Assembly: GCA_035635855.1 (NCBI GenBank)
Contig: DASQAF010000003.1
Coordinates: 74,450-138,449 of the forward strand
DNA from: UBA11740 sp035635855
GTDB lineage: Bacteria; Acidobacteriota; Blastocatellia; Pyrinomonadales; Pyrinomonadaceae
Length of the DNA: 64,000 bases
Direction: 5' to 3'
Each line of letters opens with the position of its first letter. Position 1 is the first letter of the stretch. Shown here in pieces: positions 52,515 to 60,332 of this stretch. A model generated the notes under the pieces. It worked only from the letters and a program-made list of their open reading frames with translations. It was not told the DNA's origin and searched no databases. A program made the position numbers and the translations under genes.

Positions 52515-53300
52515 TCACGCCGCGCGTTTCTCTTTTTTCAACGACTCGATACTCTTTGACAGGATCTTTTCCAGCGACGCTCCTTGACGTTTTGTCTTGA
52601 CCAGGCGCAGTTTGGGCGCGTGGCCCTTGGCCTTCTTCGCGACAAATTCCCTTACCCGCGCGCGATATTCATCCTGGTAATCCTTCGGATTGAATTTACC
52701 CTTCAACAATTCCACCAGTTGTTTGGCCATACTCAATTCTTTTTTGTCGGGCGCCCGCCCCGCCGGCCGCGGCAGATCTTTGGCCGACAGCACTTCCTCG
52801 GCATTGCGCAACGTAAACAGCACCAGATGGTCGCCCTCGGCGCGCAACGCTCCGACGTAAGGCTGTTTGCGCATCACCCAGCGGGCCACGCCCTCTTTCT
52901 CCTTACTGCGCAGAGCCTCAGCCAGCGCGAAATACGCTGTCTGATCACCATCAGGTCCAAGGTAATACGGCCGATCGTAAAACTCAGGCGCGATTTCGTT
53001 CGGTGGAACGAACCGGGTTATTTCAATCTCTCGCGAAGCTTCCGGATCCAGGCTTTCCAGTTCTTCTTTATCAAGAATGACGAAGGTTCCGGGTTCGACT
53101 TCGAACCCTTTCCGAATCTCTTCACTGGAAACTTCTTTGCCGGAATCAGGATCGACCATGTGTTGCTTCACGCGGGTTTTCGATCTTTCATCGAGAATGT
53201 GAAAACGAACTGTTTGATCCTGCAAGGCCGAATACAACTTCACCGGCACCCTGGTCGAATCCAGTTTCAAATCACCTTTCCAGATTGCCCGCACGGTCAT
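52515..53300 (-). CDS. ku: Ku protein, copy 2
   Basis: About 261 aa from the ATG at 53300 (MTVRAIWKGDLKLDSTRVPV). The Ku core is typical: WKGDLKLDSTRVPVKLYSA, GFEVEPGTFVILDKEELESL, ITRFVPPNEIAPEFYDRPYYLGP and the C-terminal LVELLKGKFNPKDYQDEYRA. A Lys-rich tail (LEKILSKSIESLKKEKR) may bind DNA. It starts 4 bp after the zinc-ribbon gene stop and precedes the other Ku gene. It works with the separate LigD polymerase and ligase encoded 10 kb away. Two different Ku paralogues occur together in some soil bacteria. Confidence 0.95.
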   Translation of the reverse strand: MTVRAIWKGDLKLDSTRVPVKLYSALQDQTVRFHILDERSKTRVKQHMVDPDSGKEVSSEEIRKGFEVEPGTFVILDKEELESLDPEASREIEITRFVPPNEIAPEFYDRPYYLGPDGDQTAYFALAEALRSKEKEGVARWVMRKQPYVGALRAEGDHLVLFTLRNAEEVLSAKDLPRPAGRAPDKKELSMAKQLVELLKGKFNPKDYQDEYRARVREFVAKKAKGHAPKLRLVKTKRQGASLEKILSKSIESLKKEKRAA

Positions 53301-53304
53301 GGGC

Positions 53305-53526
53305 TCACACCTCACTCTCCGTTGCCGACGTAATGCAGCCCGGACAGAACACCTCGACTGCTAACGTGCGTTCAACGCACATTTCGCAAAGCGGCCCGTC
53401 ACATGCGACGCAGCGATACTCCGTCTGAATTACATACGCGTGACTGCATGCCGGACAGATTTCACTGCCCGCCTCAAGCCACCAGGGCTGATTCCGCTTA
53501 GTGTTACGCACAGCTTTGGTACTCAA
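53305..53526 (-). CDS. small zinc-ribbon protein upstream of ku
   Basis: At most 73 aa. Eight cysteines form paired CxxC knuckles: ICPACSHAY, YRCVACDGPLCEMCVER and FCPGCI, a double zinc-binding module of RING/B-box or zinc-ribbon type. The frame opens with a TTG at 53526; a GTG at 53511 is an alternative since a TATAAT-like box lies at 53530-53535. No membrane segment. It ends 4 bp before the Ku start, so it is probably in the same transcript and may take part in end joining, but no function is known. Confidence 0.65.
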   Translation of the reverse strand: MSTKAVRNTKRNQPWWLEAGSEICPACSHAYVIQTEYRCVACDGPLCEMCVERTLAVEVFCPGCITSATESEV

Positions 53527-53569
53527 ACGATTATAAGAGCATTTTCAGTTCCACAAAATCCTGAGGAGT

Positions 53570-53638
53570 ATCAGAAGCCCAACCGTTAGGGAGGCCAGTT
53601 GCCGCGGTTGCCCTCCCTAACGGTCGGGCTTCTGACAC
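53570..53638. repeat. inverted repeat of the GCCCGACCGT family
   Basis: ATCAGAAGCCCAACCGTTAG (53570-) and its partner TAACGGTCGGGCTTCTGAC (to 53636) flank a 14-bp GC-rich loop. It has the same TCAGAAGCCC ends as the copy at 6263-6382. It lies upstream of the zinc-ribbon gene. Confidence 0.8.
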
Positions 53639-53807
53639 GCAGTGATTGAACCGCAGGCTTGCACTTAAAGGTTTGTTGACGATGGATCAGAAGAAGACCT
53701 TCGACAGGGGTTGATAAAAGGTCTATGATTGAGGCAGTTAGGCAAGACGTTCTTTTCAAACTCAACTCTCGACATCGGGTCACTCTTTTCCCAAGAGCCA
53801 ATTCCTT

Positions 53808-54587
53808 GTGCCGTCAGCTGTGTTTTTCACAAGCGACCGGAGCGAGGGAGGCCCCATTCCAAATAACCATAAGCCAGCCATTTCTTCAGGTAATGGTTTG
53901 CTCTCGAATCAAATTCTTGGCGCGCTGCCGCCTGGAGAATTCGAGCAATTTGCGGCGAAGCTCCGGCCCGTTCATCTTGAGCTGGGCGAAACTCTCTACA
54001 TGCCCGAGCAGAAAATTGACTATGTCTATTTCATAAACAGTGGAGTTGTTTCCATACTCGCCGCGCTGGAAAACGGAGCAACAGTTGAAGCCGGAGTCAT
54101 CGGCCCCGAAGGAATGGCCGGTATTCCGGTAGTTCTCGGAGCTGACTCGACACCCAATCAGGCCCTAATCCAAAGCGAAGGCGAGGCCCTGCGAATGTCG
54201 AGCCGCGACGTGAAGATCGAGTTTCGCAAAGGCGGCAAGTTGCGCGATCTCCTTCTAAATTATACGCACACACTTTTTACTCAAGTCGCTCAGACTGCGG
54301 CTTGCAATCGCCTGCATAGCATTGAACAGCGTCTGGCCCGTTGGCTGTTACTGACCCAGGATCGTGTTGGCCGCAACGAATTTGTCTTAACCCAGGACTT
54401 TCTCTCTCGCATGCTCGGCGTCCGTCGGGCCGGCGTCAGCGTCGCCGCGAGTACCCTGAAACAGGCCGGTCTAATTGACTACAAACGGGGGATCATCTTT
54501 GTATTGGATCGCCAGGGCCTCGAGAACTACTCCTGCGAATGTTATCGGATTGTCAAAGAAGAATACGATCGCTATTTGGCTATGTGA
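53808..54587 (+). CDS. Crp/Fnr-family transcriptional regulator
   Basis: 259 aa from a GTG at 53808; the start is uncertain because the first 30 residues are not conserved. The cyclic-nucleotide-type domain (about 35-150) has LELGETLYMPEQKIDYVYFINSGVVSILAALENGATVEAGVIGPEGMAG. The HTH_Crp domain (about 160-240) has LHSIEQRLARWLLLTQDRV and LTQDFLSRMLGVRRAGVSVAASTLKQAGLIDYKRG. No Fnr-type cysteine cluster is present, so it is not an oxygen-sensing Fnr. The residues that bind cAMP in Crp are not evident. The ligand and targets are unknown. Confidence 0.88.
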   Translation: MPSAVFFTSDRSEGGPIPNNHKPAISSGNGLLSNQILGALPPGEFEQFAAKLRPVHLELGETLYMPEQKIDYVYFINSGVVSILAALENGATVEAGVIGPEGMAGIPVVLGADSTPNQALIQSEGEALRMSSRDVKIEFRKGGKLRDLLLNYTHTLFTQVAQTAACNRLHSIEQRLARWLLLTQDRVGRNEFVLTQDFLSRMLGVRRAGVSVAASTLKQAGLIDYKRGIIFVLDRQGLENYSCECYRIVKEEYDRYLAM

Positions 54588-54767
54588 CTCTGGCCCAGGT
54601 TCTCCACTAAGGTCCGCAGGATTTCAACAAATAGTTACAGGTTCCGCTACCGTACAGACAATCCTAGTCTTAGGGCCCATTCTGTAGCTTTTTAGAAGGC
54701 CTGACCTCGTGTGTTTCTATTCTTTGAATTTCGATGAAGGGATAAGCTGGAGATGCCTGGCGGACAA

Positions 54768-55115
54768 ATGAGCAAGACGATTCTGGTGGTTGAAGATGTC
54801 GATGAAATCAGTTCACAGATGTGCGCCATCTTGCGCGAGAAGGGTCACGACACCTTGAGCGCCACCAACGCCGGAGAGGCGATTCAAATCGCCGAGAATA
54901 ACCCTCTTGCGATGATCCTAACCGACCTCGATCTACCAACCTTTGACTCTTTGGTGGAGCAAGTTAGATTGCACAAAGACCTCAACACCATCCCAATAGC
55001 GATCATCGACATTAACCATCCCAACGTAAATGTGGAACACCGCCTCAACGTATTTTCGGACTTCAGTCAGCTCGACGCCTTGCTTGCTTCCCCTTCGCCA
55101 CGCAATCAAGCGTAG
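54768..55115 (+). CDS. degenerate single-domain receiver protein
   Basis: 115 aa from the ATG at 54768; another ATG at 54753 is too close to a GGAG. N-terminal half normal: ILVVEDVDEISSQMC, then MILTDLDLPTFDSL with Asp53. In the second half the Ser/Thr (IAIIDINH) and the conserved Lys-Pro are missing (DFSQLDALL), so phospho-switching as in CheY is unlikely. It may bind partners constitutively. It follows the Crp/Fnr gene by about 180 bp. Confidence 0.75.
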   Translation: MSKTILVVEDVDEISSQMCAILREKGHDTLSATNAGEAIQIAENNPLAMILTDLDLPTFDSLVEQVRLHKDLNTIPIAIIDINHPNVNVEHRLNVFSDFSQLDALLASPSPRNQA

Positions 55116-55204
55116 TTTGAAAGGCTTTTCCTCCGCGGCGGCCCTCCGTTGAACTCTGTTCCCTCTGTCTGACACCGTACAGACGGTCGTAGTAAGCTGA
55201 TCAG

Positions 55205-55290
55205 CGTAGGTGGAAACTCAGGGAGTTCACCGCTCGCCCGACTTGCTCGCCCGACTTCGTGGTGACGGTCCGGGTTTCCACCTGCCCCAC
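55205..55290. repeat. inverted repeat GTAGGTGGAAAC
   Basis: GTAGGTGGAAACTC at 55206 and GGTTTCCACCTGCC at 55273 form the arms. Inside, CTCGCCCGACTT occurs twice in direct repeat. It lies in the convergent spacer between the receiver and the AarF/UbiB gene. Confidence 0.65.
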
Positions 55291-55365
55291 GTTCTCATTA
55301 CGCAACAGAGAGAAGTGTTCCCATGCTTATCCAGCCCAGGATAGGAAATGGCGACTAGTTACCAA

Positions 55366-57060
55366 TCATCCATCGCCGTCCGACTTCTTCCGCGGATGCT
55401 TATCATAGAAGAGTATGCTCCCTGCCAAGATCAATCCGGCAATTGCCGCCAGCATAAAGAAGATCATCGGCAAACCCGGGTAACCCAGAATCTGAAACGA
55501 TGTTTCGACGCGCATCATTAATGCGGCGCCGACAATAAGCGCGGCGAGGATCAGTCCCAGGGCAATGCGGTTCGCGACTTTCTGTAATCCATCCAGGACA
55601 ATCCGTTCATCGATCGCGTCTACGCCAATCTTTAACTCGTTATTTCCTATCGCGTCGAGAATCTTGTTAACACGGGTTGGCAGCCGCTCGACGAATTCCT
55701 TCACTTCGATCATGCGCGTCAGCACACTGCCCGGTTCGATGCTCTTCACGATCCTGCGCGTAAGCAGACTCGTGGCTTCGTCTCTGATGATCGCATTGGG
55801 ATCGAAATCAGGGTCGAGCACATAGACGACGCGATCCAGATTGAGCAGCGCCTTGGCAATCATGGTGAACTCTTGCGGCAGTCGAAACCAACAATCGGCC
55901 GAGATACGGGTGATTTCCAGCACCACCTGACCGGCGTCGATATTTTCCATGGTCGCGTCAGAGTGTTGGGCCACCAGATTGGCGACCCGATGTTCGTAAT
56001 CTTGCTTGTCAAAGTTCGGCTTGGGTTCGCCCATTTTCATGGCCACTTCGGCGGCCTCGTCACCGCGGCCTTCGCTGATCGCCAGTAAGAGACGCAGCAG
56101 GTTTTCCTGAAAGTTGCCGCTGATATGACCCACCATGCCGAGGTCGAGCAGGGCCAGGCGATTGTCTTCGGTGATGAAGACATTTCCGGGATGTGGGTCC
56201 GCGTGAAAGAAACCATCGACCAGAATCTGCTTGAGATAAGCGCGAAACAGTTCTTCGGACAAGGCCGCGCCGTCCAACTCCAACAATCGCAATGGACTCA
56301 GACTGGTGATTTTCTTGCCCGGAATGAAATCCATAGTTAGGACGCGGGAGGTAGTAAAGTCCTCGATCGGTTCGGGAATGACCAATCGCTCAAACTCGCG
56401 CAGGCTGGTGCGCAACCGAACCAGATTGTTTGCTTCGCGTTTGAAATCAAGTTCGCGCAACAGGCTGGTGCGGAGCTCAGTGAGCATGTTACTGAACTCA
56501 TAACGTTTTCCAATCTCCGTGTGCGCGTCGATAAACTCGGCTATCTCTTCCAGCGCCTCCAGGTCTTCAACGATGATTTCCCGCACTCCCGGCCGCTGCA
56601 CTTTGACCACCACGGCCCGGCCGTCTCGCATCCGCGCGCGATGCACTTGCGCCAGTGACGCGGCCGCGGTCGGGTCACGCTCGAACTCCGCAAACAGTTT
56701 CGAAATGCGCCCGCCCAGCTCTGACGAAATGATCTGTTCGACTTCAGCGGGTGAAAACGGTTCAACGTTGTCCTGCAGTCGCGCCAGGGCTTCGAGATAG
56801 GGCTCGGGCAAGAGATCGCCACGCGTCGACAGCAGCTGGCCCAGCTTGATAAAGGTAGGACCCAGCTTTTCAAGATCGGCCGCAAGTTCTTCGGCCTTCG
56901 GCTCAGCCGTCGAGGCGAGTGCCCGCTCATGTTCGATAAGCCCGGTGTCCAAATCAGTCTGTTGGACCAGGTCTGAGCGGCCATACTTGATGAGCAACGC
57001 CACAACGTCTTTGTAGCGCTTGATGCGTTCGGGTTTTAGTGACAGTGCCATCAGGTTCAA
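55366..57060 (-). CDS. ABC1/AarF/UbiB-family atypical kinase
   Basis: 564 aa from a TTG at 57060 (an ATG lies at 57051). Family motifs: LEKLGPTFIKLGQLLSTRGDLLP (KxGQ motif), AAASLAQVHRA (the Ala-rich loop), VVVKVQRPGV with the Lys of the ATP site, DGFFHADPHPGNVFI and LLDLGMVG. Two hydrophobic helices at the C-terminus (about 505-555) anchor it in the membrane. In known cases UbiB/COQ8 supports quinone synthesis by an unclear ATPase activity. Here quinone-related function is inferred from family only; no ubi genes are adjacent. Confidence 0.92.
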   Translation of the reverse strand: MNLMALSLKPERIKRYKDVVALLIKYGRSDLVQQTDLDTGLIEHERALASTAEPKAEELAADLEKLGPTFIKLGQLLSTRGDLLPEPYLEALARLQDNVEPFSPAEVEQIISSELGGRISKLFAEFERDPTAAASLAQVHRARMRDGRAVVVKVQRPGVREIIVEDLEALEEIAEFIDAHTEIGKRYEFSNMLTELRTSLLRELDFKREANNLVRLRTSLREFERLVIPEPIEDFTTSRVLTMDFIPGKKITSLSPLRLLELDGAALSEELFRAYLKQILVDGFFHADPHPGNVFITEDNRLALLDLGMVGHISGNFQENLLRLLLAISEGRGDEAAEVAMKMGEPKPNFDKQDYEHRVANLVAQHSDATMENIDAGQVVLEITRISADCWFRLPQEFTMIAKALLNLDRVVYVLDPDFDPNAIIRDEATSLLTRRIVKSIEPGSVLTRMIEVKEFVERLPTRVNKILDAIGNNELKIGVDAIDERIVLDGLQKVANRIALGLILAALIVGAALMMRVETSFQILGYPGLPMIFFMLAAIAGLILAGSILFYDKHPRKKSDGDG

Positions 57061-57099
57061 TCAATCCTTCCACTTTGGAAACGGCGGCCGAGATAAACT

Positions 57100-57501
57100 C
57101 TACGGCGCCCTTTGTCTCTGCAATAGCAACATAACTGCGGTGATCACAATCACTACCGCCGCAAGAAAACCGAGCCAGAACCAACCAGTCAGCTGCGCGG
57201 AGATCAGATTCGACTCATCCTGGACTCGCAATCGCTCGCGATTCATCAGGTAGACGGTGACGGCGCCGCTGATGGCGCTCACGATCGCCAATCCCCTTGG
57301 TTTTTCTTTCCGCGCGTGTAGCAGGCCCAGCACCAGCACGGCGAGCATCAGCAGCGGAATCAACCACAGCAACCCGTGATTGTCTCGCGCCAGGTTGAGC
57401 CCAGTCAGCGTCTCCCTGGCCCCGGCGCAACTGACCTGGACCCACGGCAGGAAGAAACAAACCAAAACGATTAACGCTGCGCTGAGATTGATGCGTCGCA
57501 A
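57100..57501 (-). CDS. small membrane protein, unknown function
   Basis: 133 aa. Four hydrophobic segments: LSAALIVLVCFFLPWVQVSC (perhaps an uncleaved anchor), LLWLIPLLMLAVLVLGLL, GLAIVSAISGAVTVYLM and GWFWLGFLAAVVIVITAVMLL. A charged loop RERLRVQDESN lies between the last two. No family was recognised. It lies 40 bp upstream of the AarF/UbiB gene and may be co-transcribed with it. Confidence 0.7.
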   Translation of the reverse strand: MRRINLSAALIVLVCFFLPWVQVSCAGARETLTGLNLARDNHGLLWLIPLLMLAVLVLGLLHARKEKPRGLAIVSAISGAVTVYLMNRERLRVQDESNLISAQLTGWFWLGFLAAVVIVITAVMLLLQRQRAP

Positions 57502-57615
57502 CTTTCACCTCCCTGCCATATCATCGGGTTTCCAGACATGACCACAGGCTTTCATCGATGGCTGTTGGTCTAAGCCGATCGATTAGTCCCGATTAACGTC
57601 GGCGTTCCCACCCGA

Positions 57616-58044
57616 TTATGCCGCTTGCGAAATCTCCTTAACCACTTCAGCCGTCTTTCCCGGCTCTTGCATTCGAGTAGCTACGTCCGCTTGCGAAACG
57701 ATTCCCGCGAGTTGACCATTGTCGTTTACGATCGGAATTCTTCGTACCTGATGCTCTTCCATCAAGCGTACCGCTTTATGGGCATCGTCATTGACCCGAC
57801 AGGTCACGACGTCTCTGGTCATAACTTCGCTGACCCGCGTGGTATTTGGATCGCGATCCTCGGCCACAACTTTTAAGACGATGTCACGGTCGGTAATGAT
57901 TCCTTCCAGACGCCTGTTCTCCAGGTCGTCAAGGATCGGAATTGGGCCTACGTCTTCGCTTTTCATCAATTGTGCGGCCCGGTGGACGGTGTCCGTAACC
58001 AGACAACAACTTGGATTGACGGTCATAACTTCACTGCATTTCAT
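57616..58044 (-). CDS. CBS-domain pair protein, copy 2
   Basis: 142 aa from the ATG at 58044 (GGGGGAG upstream); the frame continues to 58131 without conserved sequence. Two CBS domains: SEVMTVNPSCCLVTDTVHRAAQLMKSEDVGPIPIL with TDRDIVLKVVAEDRDPN, then EVMTRDVVTCRVNDDAHKAVRLMEEHQVRRIPIVNDNGQLAGIVSQADVA. It is collinear with copy 1 at 48491, including the NPxCC motif and the ending EISQAA. It lies next to Hsp20, suggesting a stress-related role; ligand unknown. Confidence 0.88.
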   Translation of the reverse strand: MKCSEVMTVNPSCCLVTDTVHRAAQLMKSEDVGPIPILDDLENRRLEGIITDRDIVLKVVAEDRDPNTTRVSEVMTRDVVTCRVNDDAHKAVRLMEEHQVRRIPIVNDNGQLAGIVSQADVATRMQEPGKTAEVVKEISQAA

Positions 58045-58167
58045 AATTATTCTCCCCCTTTCGTTATCCTGATTCTTGTAAGTACCAAACCCTGCGATCC
58101 ACGCACGAAGACGGCGGCATCGTTCAGACACCGTCGTGCCTTAAAAAACTCCTGGTCGTCCTGGCGG

Positions 58168-58743
58168 CTAAGCGGCCTTCGCTCTCGACTTCGGTTGTGT
58201 CTCGCCGCTGATCTCCAGCTTGCGGGCTGTCTTCGCCTCAGCCTTCGGCGCCGGCATGGTTACCTCCAGCACCCCATCACGGAATGACGCCCTCGCGTCC
58301 TCCGTATTTACGCCCTGGGGCAGCGGCAGTCGCCGATAGAACTTTCCGTAGCTTCGCTCAGAACTGTAGAAACCTTCGCGCTTCTCTTTGCGCTCGTCGC
58401 GCCGCTCACCTTCTATCGTGAGCGCGTTGTCAGCCAGCTCAACTTTTACATCGTCTTTTGAAAGACCCGGCAGATCGACTCGCAGAACCAACTCTCCATC
58501 ACGTTCGAGCATTTCGACCTGCGGCGACCAGGCGCCACCGGGAAGTCCGCGTTCCAACGACGAAAACAATCCGCGTCCGACACCGAAGTCTTCGGCCAAC
58601 CGGTCAACTTCATCCATGAACCGGCGCACGAGCGAACCCGGAGTTATCGATTCCGGCGACTCACCGGCCGGTGCTTTCCGCAGGGCCCCGCTGTGCTGCT
58701 TCGTTGCCTCTTCGTGCTTATGCCTGCGTTTTCCCTTCGGCAT
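58168..58743 (-). CDS. Hsp20-family small heat-shock protein
   Basis: 191 aa. N-terminal tail rich in Lys/Gly/Pro, then an alpha-crystallin domain (about 80-170): WSPQVEMLERDGELVLRVDLPGLSKDDVKVELADNALTIEGERR, YSSERSYGKFYRRLPLPQGVNTEDARASFRDGVLEVTMP. The C-terminal tail is basic (KTARKLEIS, KSRAKAA) with no clear IxI motif. It binds unfolding proteins without ATP. The ATG has AAAGGAG upstream. Upstream 212 bp separate it from the desulfurase-like gene; no CIRCE element was found there. Confidence 0.92.
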   Translation of the reverse strand: MPKGKRRHKHEEATKQHSGALRKAPAGESPESITPGSLVRRFMDEVDRLAEDFGVGRGLFSSLERGLPGGAWSPQVEMLERDGELVLRVDLPGLSKDDVKVELADNALTIEGERRDERKEKREGFYSSERSYGKFYRRLPLPQGVNTEDARASFRDGVLEVTMPAPKAEAKTARKLEISGETQPKSRAKAA

Positions 58744-58956
58744 AATTTCTCCTTTCTGTTCCTGTATTGTGTAGACTTGTAAGGCACGTGCTGTGCTGCG
58801 AATAAAACCGTTGGATTAGAGAGAGCCGCGCCGGCTGAGGTGAGCCCAATGCGTACACAATCGCGACAGCCCTGTATGGAAGCCCACTCGCAGGGAATCA
58901 GCGTTTTCTGATAGCATCAGCGAAAATCTTGACTGAATTCTAAAGAAACAGTATCC

Positions 58957-60240
58957 ATGAGCTTCGCAACTCAATCCATGACATCAACGATCTCTACTGA
59001 AGAAATTCGCCGGCAGTTCCCTGCCCTTGAACGTCTCCACAACGGTTTTCCCATCGCATACTTTGATGGCGCCGGGGGCACTCAAACACCGAGCACCGTG
59101 GTTAACGCCGTCGCGGATTATCTTTTGAATCACAATGCCAACACGCACTGGGAATACCTCACGAGTCACGAGACCGATGCGATTATCGAATCAGCGCGTC
59201 ACACGTTTGCGGACTTTCTGAACGCCGCTGCCGACGAAATTGTTTTCGGCCCGAACACGACGACGATGATCTATCACCTGTCGCGGGCCCTTGGTCGTTC
59301 GCTGGGGCCGGGTGATGAAATCGTGATCACCGAACTCGAGCATCATGCAAACGTCGCGCCCTGGCAGGCGCTCGAGATCGAACGCGGGGTTCGGCTGAAT
59401 ATTTGCCAGATGGACCCGGAAACGGGCCAGCTTGATTGGACTGACTTCGAGCGGCTAATCACAAAGCGGACGAAGGTCGTCTCGTTTGGCGCCGGATGCA
59501 ACGCGCTCGGCACGGTCAACGATTATCATCGCGCCGTAGAAATGGCCCATTCAGCCGGCGCGCTGGCATTGGTTGACGCGGTCCATTACGCGCCCTACTT
59601 TCCCTGCGATGTGAAGGCAACGGATTGCGACTTCTTGACCTGCTCGGCTTACAAATTCTATGGCCCGCACGTGAGCGTCTTTTACGGAAAAAGAGATTTG
59701 CTCGAATCGATTGATTTTCCCAAGCTGGAGCCGGCTCCGAACAACGCGCCTGAGCGAGTTGAGATGGGAACGCAAAATCACGAAGGAATTGCCGGCGCCG
59801 CGGCGGCCGTTGAATTCTACGCGTCTCTGGCCGGCGACACGAGCATCTCGTCCGTGGATCTCGCGCAGGATACGCGAGCCACTCGTCGCCAGCGTTTGAC
59901 GTCAGCCTTTAATGGCCTGCGCGGGCACAGCGCTCCGCAAGTGAAACGACTTTGGGAAGAGCTATTGAGAATCAATGGGGTCCGCTTGTACGGCCCGCCG
60001 CCGGATGTCGAGCGCACTCCAACCATCTCGTTCGTCGTTAAGGACGTGACGTCAACAGACGTCGCGCGACGTTTAGCCGAACGCGGTTTGTTCGCTTCGC
60101 ACGGCGACTTTTATGCGCAGACCGTGATCGAACGACTGGGACTCGCACCCGAGGGTCTGGTGCGCGTCGGCTGTGCGTGTTACACGAGTGATGAAGAGAT
60201 TGAGCGATTGATCGAAGCGGTGCGAGAGATTGCGAGATGA
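58957..60240 (+). CDS. cysteine-desulfurase-like PLP enzyme (class V aminotransferase)
   Basis: 427 aa. PLP fold type I: YFDGAGGTQTPSTVVNAVADYL, FGPNTTTMIYHLSRALGRSL, ELEHHANVAPWQ, VDAVHYAPYFPCDVKATDCDFLTCSAYKFYGPHVSVFYG with the PLP Lys in SAYKFYG, and EMGTQNHEGIAGAAAAVEF. It resembles the VC1184-type subfamily of cysteine-desulfurase relatives rather than SufS itself. The C-terminal part lacks the usual SufS Cys-loop. Its substrate is unclear, but it could serve sulfur or selenium mobilisation (selenocysteine lyase activity is known in this superfamily). It starts after a 212-bp gap from Hsp20. Confidence 0.85.
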   Translation: MSFATQSMTSTISTEEIRRQFPALERLHNGFPIAYFDGAGGTQTPSTVVNAVADYLLNHNANTHWEYLTSHETDAIIESARHTFADFLNAAADEIVFGPNTTTMIYHLSRALGRSLGPGDEIVITELEHHANVAPWQALEIERGVRLNICQMDPETGQLDWTDFERLITKRTKVVSFGAGCNALGTVNDYHRAVEMAHSAGALALVDAVHYAPYFPCDVKATDCDFLTCSAYKFYGPHVSVFYGKRDLLESIDFPKLEPAPNNAPERVEMGTQNHEGIAGAAAAVEFYASLAGDTSISSVDLAQDTRATRRQRLTSAFNGLRGHSAPQVKRLWEELLRINGVRLYGPPPDVERTPTISFVVKDVTSTDVARRLAERGLFASHGDFYAQTVIERLGLAPEGLVRVGCACYTSDEEIERLIEAVREIAR

Positions 60241-60325
60241 ATCTCCGTGACCTCCGTGTCTCCGTGGTAATCATTTCTATCGTCGGACAAATTCAGCACG
60301 GCGACACGGAGAGCACAGAGAGGAA
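60241..60325. repeat. inverted repeat CACGGAG/CTCCGTG upstream of thyA
   Basis: CTCCGTGACCTCCGTGTCTCCGTGG (part: TCCGTGTCTCCGTGG) faces GGCGACACGGAGAGCACAGAG. It matches the element at 37500-37590. It ends just before the thyA ribosome site GAGAGGAA. Confidence 0.7.
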
Positions 60326-60332
60326 CTAAAGC

